NCBI GenBank assembly: GCA_018806985.1
Contig: JADANN010000227.1
Coordinates: 124,001-188,000 of the forward strand
Reading direction: 5' to 3'
DNA: 64,000 bases
Source: Angiostrongylus vasorum
Lineage: Eukaryota; Nematoda; Chromadorea; Rhabditida; Metastrongylidae
Within the stretch, counting starts at the first letter, position 1. Each line of letters begins with the position of its first letter. The notes below the pieces were generated by a model. That model had not been told where the DNA came from. It worked only from the letters and a program-made list of their open reading frames with translations, and did no database searches. Of this stretch, positions 48,033-58,600 are shown one piece after another. A program made the translations under genes and the position numbers.

Positions 48033-48275
48033 ACACTTCTTGGATTGTTGAGCTAATACGAGGCAAATAAAGAGATATATTCGGCTAACGCTTCGACGTC
48101 TTCGTCTTCGTCTTCATCAGAGCCGATAATCCGAGTGGACAGTCTGCAGTCGTTCGTCCTCTCGATGCTGTGTGTTCGTAGTCGCATCGAAACGGATGTT
48201 CTTCAATGGAGCACCGCTTCAACTACCTTCTCCGCAACCTTTATTAGCCTGAGGTTAGCTTAACAATCCAAGAAG
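48033..48275. mobile_element. Fold-back family element, reduced
   Basis: Short terminal inverted repeats (CTTCTTGGATTGTTGAGCTA on the left against its near-complement at 48254-48275). The interior resembles the left arm of the 965-1640 element. Confidence 0.55.
48087..48120 (-). ncRNA. Hammerhead-like core, expanded and degenerate
   Basis: Minus strand CTGATGAAGACG, with the CGAAGA triplet pair repeated, then CGTCGAAGCGTT; stem II has grown by repeat slippage and GAAA is GAAG. Confidence 0.3.
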
Positions 48276-48329
48276 GTATTTGTTATTGTTATCCACATTA
48301 AATGACGGCCTGGTTGAAAACTATTGAAG

Positions 48330-48560
48330 GTAGTCTTACTGATCTGTTCTACCGAGTATGGTTCGACCCCACTAAGAATCGCAGAGGTGGTTGAATGGAC
48401 ATTTGCCCTTCACAAAGACCTTCCGAGAATAACCTCTAAAGCTATTGTTGCTGTTCTTCAAAAAGAAATTTGCTACCAATTTACCCAACATCAGAGGCAT
48501 GGAGACTTATGGTTAACGTGGACATTGAGCAAGTCGAACCAGCGACCATCTGCATTATGA
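48330..48560 (-). mobile_element. SINE-C fragment
   Basis: Minus strand CTGGTTCGACTTG B-box, AAATTGGTAGC central block, and CCATTCAACCACCTC distal block; no clear A-box. Confidence 0.5.
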
Positions 48561-48561
48561 A

Positions 48562-48834
48562 AAAAGGATAAAGCTCTCGGCGTTAATCAATCCATGAGGG
48601 ATGCGCTATGCATTCGACTTCATTTAACATCGTTGGAAGTGATTGAATTCATATCTGGCTTTCACAATTACTCGCTGTAGCCTCCGCTGTATCGATCCAA
48701 TGCTGTTTCCTCCCAGACAAGTCTGGTATCAATTTACCGACTCCGGGTAAATGCAGGGCTTGGTGACCCTGAGGGCGCGACGATTTGTCCCATGTGTATT
48801 GCAGGGTTCTGCCGGCCACTGCGCTACACGCATC
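48562..48834 (-). mobile_element. SINE-A copy 10
   Basis: Full ends; moderate divergence. It abuts a SINE-C fragment at 48330-48560. Confidence 0.8.
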
Positions 48835-48839
48835 TGCTT

Positions 48840-49925
48840 ACAAGACACCTTTAACTACTGCGTCGTTGTATGCGCCATAGCCGTATAATAACTACTTGTC
48901 GTACTTACTTCGGGACGACGCGACATGGATTTTGCTGGAACCCAGGGAAGAGTATCCAGTGAGAAGACTAAACATTCAAAAGTTCATTTACACAACAGAG
49001 ATTGCTCATTATAAAATATCCGATTTTTAACAAAACGTTTGAACTTTCGTGACTTTTCGGTAACGACGCTTATCAAATGAATCATCATCATTACTAGAAC
49101 TTTGCTAATATATCAAAAGCTCCAGTGTTTTCTACATAGAGGTCGCCATTACTGAATCTATGCTTGTAGTACATGCCAACCGAATCCAGAGGAATACCAT
49201 CATAACTACGATTCGGTGGAACTGTATCGTTGGAAAGTTATTAGATAACAAAGTGATGTTTCAGTGTACAGTATTTCGTCACTTGTCGTACAATCCTATT
49301 TCCCACCATAAATCAGAATAGAGTCGAGAAGTGGATTAGCATTGAGCGTAAGCCCAACATTAGAATGCAACAGAACGACCTTCGTGACGATTAACTCTTT
49401 GTACTTTAGTTTAACATTTATTTTAGTTTCTTTCTCATAACTGGCTTCCATAAGAGTTTCGCAACTGAAAATTGAGTTTCATTTTTTTTCTAGCAGTTGT
49501 CCTTCATAAGAGTTCGCGCCTATCATATTTTTTGAGATTACCCTGCCCAGAGGAAAGATATGTTGTTCAACGAGTCCTTAGAGCGAGCAGAACCCACTGC
49601 GCTACTCTTGCACGCGACTAGGGAAAAATGGCAGATTTACTGGCCCCCCGCTCGAGTCACTCGACGATCAACAGGACTACAGGTGGTACAGGTGATACCC
49701 TGCGCTTAGGTGAAGTAGTTTGAACACTTTAAAGAACCAGTTTACGAATACACTTTCTAATTATGCTCTTATTCCTTTCAAAAAGTCATTTCCTGTCTTC
49801 AGAGTCATTTTAGTGTCATTCTACTCCATATATTTTAATTACGCCATCTAATCTTTAGAAAATTTAATCTCAATGCTTCGTCACCTCCGATGTGAGAAAA
49901 AATATCATGTCCTAATGATTCAATT
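48840..49925. other. No feature recognised
   Basis: AT-rich, no repeat family or coding frame seen. Confidence 0.5.
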
Positions 49926-49929
49926 CCTT

Positions 49930-50312
49930 CCAACGGTTTACCGCCTCATCGTGGTTAGGAGGTGTTCCTAGTTGTCAGACTGCGATGTACAGCAGGGGAT
50001 TCATCTCCCTGGTACGGTCTCCTAAGCTGAGAAGGAGGCGTTTCCATCAGGAAGCCTAGCTAAGAGTAAACCAATACCAGGATCCACCATCGTCCTGGTA
50101 TCAAAGTCGCATGATGGCAAATCTCTCTCTGATCCGCAAGGGCTGCGACTGCCTGTGGTGTTGAAGACTTGAGGCAGACTTTGGCCAGGCTGACCTCGGG
50201 ACCACAGAGGGAACCATAATGGCTTAACCAGCAAATCTGCGAAAAATGGAGATTATGCTGGGAGCCCGCACAACTAGTGAAGACGGGCCATTCAAGTATC
50301 AAGTATCAAGTA
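49930..50312 (+). mobile_element. R element copy 4
   Basis: Near full length with a small internal deletion near 50035; the tail is AAGTATCAAGTATCAAGTAA. Confidence 0.8.
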
Positions 50313-50441
50313 ATGATTCAATTAAGAAAGCAGAAAAAGTAAGATTCTTAAGTGATTAATTTAATTCGTTCGCCCTTTCTCTTCATTCGATGAAGCAAAC
50401 ATCCTTACTTGTGCCGTCGTGCACTCAGTTTTTTTCCTGAG

Positions 50442-50590
50442 CTATGCTTTCAGCTGTTGAAACCATGGTCGGGTTCTTCCGTCACTGTCAAGGACTTCTT
50501 GAGTTTGGTTGCTCAGCTCTTCCTTCGGCTTCGCAGCACATAAATGTGATTGTGATAAATAACGCTCAGAATACTTTCTTAAAAGGGACA
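50442..50590. CDS. Coding-like segment, strand unresolved
   Basis: Both strands read like protein. Minus: 50577-50442, after a TTTTAAG acceptor, hydrophilic (KPKEELSNQTQEVLDSDGR), ending in TAG. Plus: 50454-50590, CTTTCAG acceptor and GTAATA donor, MVGFFRHCQGLLEFGCSALP. Antisense open frames are common over real exons, so one of the two is probably an exon. The plus signals are stronger; the minus composition is more typical of a C-terminus. It lies just right of an R element. Confidence 0.35.
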
Positions 50591-50727
50591 GTAATATTAT
50601 GTTCAGTATAATGGGCCATGTACTGTCCCCCGTAGCAAATAGCACTGGACGAAATCCTTAACTTAACTAGTTACAGATTCCATCCTTCTCGACTGTGCTG
50701 TCCTGTTTTTTGCTAGCAAGAGGGGTG

Positions 50728-50735
50728 ATGCGTGA

Positions 50736-50805
<70 letters not shown>

Positions 50806-50866
50806 TTGTGTGTATATGTGCATGTGCGTGTGAACGTGTATGCGTTATTGTAGGTGTACGTGTATA

Positions 50867-50910
<44 letters not shown>
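50728..50910. repeat. Compound (TG)n / (TGTA)n / (TA)n microsatellite
   Basis: TG block, then TGTATG hexamers, then a TA block. Confidence 0.95.
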
Positions 50911-51116
50911 ATTATATTCAATACGCATCCTATTTAGGGAGTGGGTCTACCCCTATACACCTATGCCAATGTCAGAATTTCAGTGACTCTTGCAAGCAGT
51001 AGTGTTGCCTTGTTTAAGTTCTTATCGACCTATCACTTCACATTCCTAGCAAGTTGTTGAAGATCACTTGTCACTAAGACTTTTCCCGCTGATAGTTAAA
51101 TCCTTTGTGATTTTAG

Positions 51117-51313
51117 CTTTTCTAGAGGATTATGACCTTTACAGAAGGATCTTACTTCACCACTATGAAGCTGCTATTGTTTCTATTTTGAATGAATGTC
51201 CAACTTTGTTTGGGACTGAATTTACTCTAGAGAACTCCGAAGCCTTGCTAAAGAGTATCTTTTTAAAAAAGCTACTAGTTCCGTGTTGGAGAAGCCTAGA
51301 CTTCGAAGCCTGA
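51117..51313 (+). CDS. Probable terminal exon, unknown protein
   Basis: A GTGATTTTAG acceptor opens a 64-codon frame (phase 1 in) that ends in TGA at 51311-51313. It is rich in Leu, Glu and aromatic residues: EDYDLYRRILLHHYEAAIVS, then TEFTLENSEALLKSIFLKKL, predicted mostly helical. The upstream exon was not identified; the plus exon candidate at 50454-50590 leaves phase 0 and does not join. No family recognised. Confidence 0.45.
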
Positions 51314-51990
51314 AGACGGATTAACATGGTATTTCTGTTACCGTATTTATACTCACTAATTCTCTATCCTTTATTTGTCACTCCTTCTATCGTTCTTAGC
51401 ATGAATGCCACAAGAAATGTTAATCCAACTAAGAAATATCTACATTTTACGCCTTAGTATAGATCTATAGTGTCGTTTATACTCTTCACCACATAACCAC
51501 CATTCACCTAAACATTGGCTTCCTTCGGCGAAGTAAGAAACACAGTCCTTTCATCTATGTGGATATATTTGCTTCTTTTGCTTTTCACATTGCACTATTC
51601 CTCTTTTTTTATTGTATTATTACATCTCTGAGCGACTCTGAATCCAACGCTAGAAGGCGACCATTACGCCTGCCATGAGCTCCCTATTTGCTGTCGTTTA
51701 TTTTATGTTACCGGAAGTGCTGAGCTCACTGTCTCAGTTTTATAACCCAGCTAGTGACCTTAACGAAAATGCTAGCGGGTTTTTGTTTCTCTGTCTATCC
51801 ATCGTCTATCTATCTAGTCTTTGAAATCGTGCCCGGTTACACATGATGTTTTCTTTCATTGAACTTATAAGTACCGATCCGTTCATTAAATTAGTCAGCT
51901 CTAAAGGCTATTGCTATTTTATTGCATAAGAAACCAATGACTGACTAGTATTTCACTACGTGGTACTGAAGCATGAGAATATAGTTAATA

Positions 51991-52278
51991 AAAAGGATAA
52001 AAAAGGATAAAGCTCTGGACGTTGATCAATCCCTGAGGGATGCGCCATGTATTCGACTTCATTAAGTATCGTTGGAGGTGAGTAGATGCGTATCTGCCCT
52101 TTACAATGACTCGCGGTGGCCTACCGATGTATCGAGCCAGTGCTGCTATCCTCTCAGACAAGTCTGGTACCAATTTGCCGACCCCGGTGGGATGGAGGGC
52201 TTAGTGGGCCATGGGCGCGGAGATCGATTCCACGTATATGTCGCAGTGGCGCCTCCAGCCACTGCGCCACACGCGTCC
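51991..52278 (-). mobile_element. SINE-A copy 11
   Basis: Full length, with a doubled AAAAAGGATA tail. Confidence 0.85.
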
Positions 52279-52298
52279 CATTGATCCGCATGATCCGC

Positions 52299-52345
52299 AT
52301 GGTGTGGTGGTGAACGCGTTAGACCTCGGAAAGTATAGTTAATAT
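52299..52345 (+). mobile_element. SINE-B head fragment
   Basis: GGTGTGGTGGTGAACGCG only, wedged between a SINE-A and a SINE-C copy. Confidence 0.5.
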
Positions 52346-52349
52346 AATT

Positions 52350-52630
52350 GATACTATGGGCAATTGTAGTACAATGGCTAAGGGTGCCATGGAGTACAGA
52401 ACGAGACAATGGTTCGATTTCGTGCTCCAGGCCAACTTAGTTTCCAGTCTTTCTAGAGTCGGCAAATTGGTACCAAGGTCTGTCTGGATGTTTGGAAGAA
52501 TAAAAAGACTGATATGACATATATTTGTTATTGTTCGAAGCTTATTGTGTAAGCAAAATATGCATTTGGCTATATTACGGTGTCACGAATGGAATGAAAT
52601 GCATAGCGTAAGATTGACGAGGGGCAGTAT
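52350..52630 (+). mobile_element. SINE-C copy 6
   Basis: Head TTGTAGTACAATGG, B-box ATGGTTCGATT, central GGCAAATTGGTACCAAGG. Confidence 0.65.
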
Positions 52631-52689
52631 CCAGAATAGGGTTGATCGAGGCTTTGTCCTTTTTTCTTGAATGTTACATATTACGTGAC

Positions 52690-52915
52690 CTGTCATCACA
52701 TCTACTGTGCAGATCCTAGCACTTCTTTCATTCGATTGTTTCCTCGCATTCACTATCTACAAAGGTCTTCGAACATTTCGCCTACTGTTTCGCTACTGCT
52801 TGAGAATATTGCCTTTATATGAGTGCTTTAGAATGCTGGTCAAATCGTTTGTCCTTGTAATCTTCGAGACAGCCGGGCTAAGGTGATCCGACGTGTGTGG
52901 GAGGAAGGTGTTGGG
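52690..52915 (-). mobile_element. SINE-D copy 4, truncated
   Basis: Only the distal half is left on the minus strand. Confidence 0.5.
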
Positions 52916-52919
52916 CGCT

Positions 52920-53890
52920 TTATCCCTTACTAGTATTATATTAATCGAATTTCGCCGTAAACGTGCTGTTGTTTTTAGATAAATTCTTTCGAAGATTTCC
53001 AGGCCTTGGCTTTTCAAAACTCATTACTTTCCTGGTGAAGGAAGTCTAATTAGGTTGGGAAGTGTTTGCAAAACTAATACCTCATGTAGTTACCACAAAG
53101 GTTCAGTTCGTTTCTTAGATAATTATCTTCCATCTATGTCTCTGAAAAAACGTATGGAATGTCGTGCACTGCAAAGGATTTCGTAGAAATACGGTTCATA
53201 GTCGGTTATGTTGTGCACAAAAAAGCAGTATTCTACCGTATTCGTTTCCTGCGAAGCAATTATCCAAAGTCGTGAACATACACTTTTTTGCTGTTGTCTG
53301 GAAAAAGGTTTAGTCTTCATGGTCTTGCACAGTACGCATATCGTCCCAACTTCTTAGACGTCCTTCTTCGTATCCTCTTCTCACACCTATCCAATCACTT
53401 GTTTCACCTGCAATCTTATCACTAAAGTAACTCAATTTGTAAAATCTGTCTTCATCTTTCATCGCACATCACGACTGCTCAATGGATTTCGCTCGTTCAG
53501 TCACTAAACACAAAGAACACCACAATTTTGAAACGACACCATCTTTTCTATTGTTTTCTACAAGAAGTTAGCCAACAATGCTTGGTCCAGCTCCATCATG
53601 TTATAAGTTTACTCTTATCTGGTCCACCAGATAAGAACGGCAAAGCTTCTTCTAAGCAGGGATGATCTTGCTAGCTGAATGACCTATGCAGCCAGAAATT
53701 CCTTTCTAATTTAATTTTGAGAGAAATTAATAGAGAACTAAGTCTAAAAAACTAAAGGATCAATGGCATGTGAAAAAAAGCAGGCGCTTCTACGAATGTT
53801 TAGTGCGATTTTGATCACTGCGTTTTGTTTCTAATAGCTCTATACTACAACTTGCAATCTTATCGACCAAGATGAACATCTTTCTTCCAT
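52920..53890. other. No feature recognised
   Basis: Short minus frames at 52793-53017 and 53123-53320 lack splice context. Confidence 0.45.
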
Positions 53891-53899
53891 TAGTTGAAG

Positions 53900-54017
53900 G
53901 TTATCGTGGGCACCGCTGAACCCATCGAGACAGTTGTCGATCGCCAACAAGAAATTGGACAATGAAATGATGAAAACAGAAGTCTGTGAAACAAAACCAC
54001 GAGACTCAAAGTTGTGA
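53900..54017 (+). CDS. Possible C-terminal exon, unknown
   Basis: Plus frame of 38 codons after TTGAAG, reading SWAPLNPSRQLSIANKKLDN then EVCETKPRDSKL and TGA. The minus strand over 53840-54067 is also open for 75 codons. The charged, low-hydrophobic plus reading is the better C-terminus, but no upstream exon was linked. Confidence 0.3.
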
Positions 54018-54250
54018 AGTGTTTTTTTGCCAAGCCTAAATGCGATTAGATTTGTCTTACACAACAAAATCGTATAGGACTTCTCGATCAGTTCATGTCA
54101 CTTTTCACTTTTTCTTTCCAGCACTTGAAAACCCTGGAAATCTTCTTTGCTTAGGGGCTTCGGCAAACGTATTTCAATGCTGGTTTCATATTTCTAAATC
54201 TATTTACACTCGACTCTAAACTTCACCAAATCGAATGTTTTTTACGCAAC

Positions 54251-54251
<1 letters not shown>

Positions 54252-54306
<55 letters not shown>
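54252..54306. repeat. (TA)n microsatellite
   Basis: About 25 TA units adjoining SINE-D copy 5. Confidence 0.95.
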
Positions 54307-54308
<2 letters not shown>

Positions 54309-54334
54309 ACATTAAGCAACCCAAACATTTCTTG

Positions 54335-54600
54335 TATTCGATTCGTTTTTTCCGCATCCATATTCCATGAAGGTCTTCGAAGTTTTTTAAACATGGGTTC
54401 GGTTGCTGTTGTCGATTTTCGCTGAAGTCCTTAGGTAGTCGTGCTAGAGCGTTCCAGGTTCATTGGAAGGAGTGAGTTGAATCCGGATAAGCTTGGCATC
54501 AATTTCCCTATCCGGAGGAATGGGCGGCTTGGTCGGCCAGATTCAATGTGAAAAAGTGATGAATAGCATCGTTACCACTGTGCTAGCTGCAACTTCAGTC
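54335..54600 (-). mobile_element. SINE-D copy 5
   Basis: Diverged minus copy with the central GCATCAATTTCCCTATCCGG region; starts just right of a (TA)n tract. Confidence 0.55.
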
Positions 54601-55109
54601 GAATATTACCGTCAACTGGTTTTAGAAAAATCTTGTTGCTTTCAAGTCAAGAGTTATGGTTCTCCGTCTAGTTGGATATTATCCTGCGAAGTGTTTCATA
54701 GTCTCTAAAGTGCTGGGTTTAATCTAATTTCAGCCCGTAGATTAATCCTCTCACTCCGCTTCTGTAGCTCTCACGTTGTTTTTTGAGAACAAACCAATCG
54801 ACGACGAGAATTATAATCGTGTGGCGTAATTGCATAGCACACCGACTTCGAGATGTTTTTTGTTTTGGCTCCTCCAAACCGTCAATGACTACAATTCAGG
54901 TCCTATGCCCAGCTTTCCTTGGTTAGCTCATTCTTCTCTGAGTGCTACGAAATTGCACAGGCCAATATTGGGAGCCATTTCAAAAAGTAGAGCAGTTTAA
55001 AGGACTTCAATCTGATCTCTGTCTCTTGCGTAATCATCATGCGATGGACTCCAGTCGACTCATTAAATGAATATATAGCATGACTTGCTGAGACATATCA
55101 CATTCTATT

Positions 55110-55262
55110 AAGCCAGAGTTTTTGTTTTTCCAGACAAGCCTGGGACCACTTTTTCCGACCCCATAAAGATAGAGGACTTGCTTTGCTTTGGATGCCTGAC
55201 CGAAAACAACGACCACTTTGTACAGCAGACCACCTGTAACCACTACGCAACACTCACCCCTT
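55110..55262 (-). mobile_element. SINE head fragment (A/D type)
   Basis: Minus strand retains a tRNA-like head and the CCAGACAAGCCTGGGACCA central block. Confidence 0.45.
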
Positions 55263-55683
55263 TATACATTTAAGCAGGATAAGTCGTAAATAGCAAGTTC
55301 ATTGCGACACCTATTTTGGCACTTCACTTCGGTGTTCTTTTAGCAGATCCGAGTGATGTTACGAAATCATAGCTTATTCGTGATATCCAATTCTTTTCCT
55401 AAATCTACAACTCTTTTCAATATCGATAACAATCTCGCTTTCCTTCATTACTTCAAATGATTTCCTCTTTACGTAGGCGGTTATACGTTTGGAATGTAAT
55501 ATTACGAAGTAGAATTCAAATGTAATAATACTAGAACGTGTAACAAAGTTGTCGAATGCTTGGAAGTGTACGAAGCCTTGACGAGCAGCAGACAAGCCAA
55601 CGATGTCGACGTCTGAATCCACGACACAGTTCGGTTGTCGAGTGGATTAATGGTCTCTCCGACAACAACGCGAAGCAAACAGA

Positions 55684-58600
55684 ATGGGAACGGTGAGGCA
55701 GCCACCATCGTCGCCTCTAATCCACTTTTCTAAACTAGATTTTCCCATCTGCGACCAAAATAATTTCACTCGACTGAAAACATTTGGGAATAAAAACAGC
55801 AGTTCCGTGATAATGGAAACCTTTGGTTGATTTAGGGACTTGTTCATCACCACGTCTGACACGACACGGCAGCGTCGTATCAGTAGGGTGAGACGGTACC
55901 AGATGAAGCCACCAAACATCGGAATCAGCTGATTACAGCACTCAAGAAAGAGGTGAGTCGCTTGGAATGATAACTACTTCTATCATTGTGATAAGAATAG
56001 TTCAAAGAATACGTTAATATCAAAGTGTAGGCTTATCGATGAACTTAAACGAGGTTGGGACCACATCTTTGATACGGTTGCTAAAGCTTTGATGTTATCG
56101 CATCCTTAACAAACAAAAATTACTCAAGTCTACTACCCACCACCGTCTTGGTATCAAAGTCGCATGGTGGCAAATCTCCCTCTGATCCACAAAGACCGCG
56201 ACTGCTGTAGTGAAGACGACCTGGGGGCAGGCTTTGGCCAGGTTGTCCTCAGGGATTCCAGGGAACCACAATGGCTTAACCAGCAAATCTCCGAAAACTA
56301 GTGATTATGCTGGAGTCCGCAAAACTAGTGATGACGGGCCGTTCAAGTATCAAGTATCAAGTAAGTAATGTCCAGAAGAACTGTTCCTCATCAACACAGC
56401 ATTCGTAAGGTGTTCTTCTCCACTTGATTTGACTCGGTGAAACAGTGAAAATTCTAAGAATAGCTGATTTTGGAAGGCGACTCAAGTTGAATCACTGTGC
56501 TTATTTTTGAAGCCGAAGGCATCAGAACATTAGCTACAATATGCATTTTATGCCAACCTTATACAAGCTGGTCAATAAGGCACCGTAATGATCATTCACA
56601 CAGAGGCTGGTTTCTTCAAAGCTAGCTGGTGCCGTCACGGCTAACTGTGCTCAAATAGAGTAAAAAAAATGCTCTCGGCGTTGATCAATCCCTGAGGGAT
56701 GCTCCGTGCATTCGACTTCATTAAGCATCGTTTGGAGGTGAGTGGATGCACATCTGCCTTTACAATGACTCGCTGTGGCTTACCGATGTATCGAGCCAGT
56801 GCTGCTATGCTCCCAGACAAGTCTGGTACCAATTTGCCGACTCCGGAGGGATGGAGGGCTTGGTGAGCCATGGGCGCAGAGGTCAATTCCATGTGTGTTA
56901 CAGGGCGCCTCCGAGCACTGCGCCTTACGCACCCTCGAATAGAGTAACTGAAATCGAATAGTTACAAAAGTTGGAACTCCAGCACTTTTTAACCGCAATT
57001 TTTGAAAGGGCAAGTTTCTAGAGACGACAACTGAGCTTACCGTTCTTAGCACTTTTGACAAAACCGAGATATAACTACTTTATTCACACATTACGATATC
57101 CGATCGTTGTAATCATGAGAAAAACATGAAAATGAAGAAAGATTAGTGCTGCTGCAGAAGTTCAATCTCGATCCAACAACGTTGTTGACCATCTTTTTTT
57201 CTTGTTCTCCTCGTCATTGGCGTTTAAGCCTGTGGGTAGCCGACTCACCAACTATTAATTTCTCGAAGAATCCAGTACGAATACTAATTTGGTGATGAGG
57301 TAGTGTAGTAGTTACCTAGTCAGTAGTTACAATATCACGATTTGCAGTGTTGCTGAACAGATTTTATTCTTTCTAGTGGTTCTTACATAAGTCAGACTGA
57401 GATTGAATCAGTCAAAATCAAACCATTTTCACTTCCACTGTTCTGAATTCAGAAATTGATCCATCAATCTTAGGTGAAAGTAATCATGGAGGAAGCTGTT
57501 ACAAAACGACAAATCGATATCAATTCGCCCTATGTTACGTCACTTTGTGGTCAGTTCGGATCTTTGAAATCTTTGAAAGAAATCGAATAGCTTAATTTTG
57601 AAGGCTTATTCCAAAAAACAATTGAAAGCTTGGAATTCGTGTTGAAACCGACGACTGAACTATAAAAGCTCATTGTACTCTTCTGAAACCGTTCAGTAAG
57701 ACCTTTATTAACTTATGACAAGTCAGCTACATCGAGTAAGAGTAGTAAGGAGAAAACCATACCATTAAGATCAAAGAAGTACCGTAGTGCCCTCGGTATA
57801 CTGTAATGTAGGACCTATCAAGCATTAGGAATAACGCAGTTACCCCATAAGTGGAGTGCACATTAACATCGGCAGCATCAAGCATGAAAACTCATGAAGG
57901 CAGAAGAGAAACGGCGAGCGTCATGCCAAATTCTGCTAGAAGTGGTCTCAAATCAGCAAATAGTGAAAGGTTTTTGGACACATCCATGGTTTATAAAGTG
58001 TAATAAAAAGGATAAAAAAGGATAAAGCTCTCAGTGTTGATCAATCCTTGACAGATGAGCCATGCATTCGACTTCACCAAGCATCGCTAGAAGTGATTGA
58101 ATGCATATCTGAGCTTATACAATGACTCGCGGTAGTCTACCGATGTATCAATTCAGTGCTACTATCCTCCCAGACAGGTCTGGTACGAATTTGCCGTTCT
58201 CGAAAGGACGGAAAGCTTGGCGAACCTGGGCCGTGGATCGAACCCATGTGTATTGCAGGGCGATTCTAACCACTGCGCTACACTCGCCGCTCACAGAAGA
58301 ATAACATTTTAAAATCTTCAAATTCATGCGGCCGAAGAAAAAAAACTTGGATTAGATGAAATGGAAGTAGTAGTCATCGTGATCTACAGCTACTCTGTCT
58401 TGGTTTTCACCGACGACGTCGTTCTTCTGCAAAGCCAGCCAAGTAGGAGGAATACTCGTTGATTTTGATAGTGTTATCAGAAAAGTCAATATTAGAATAG
58501 ACTTAAAGAAGACGACGTTCATAAGAAACTGACCAGTTTCTAATAACCGACCCACGCTGGATGGAAGGAATATCTATAAGTGGTCTATCTATATGAAGAA

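Noticed and set aside
55374..55919. Minus-strand frames of 68-90 codons
   Set aside because: They are shadows of GC-rich plus-strand exons of the tbc-8-like gene at 55684-55952, which have consistent splice phases and family similarity.
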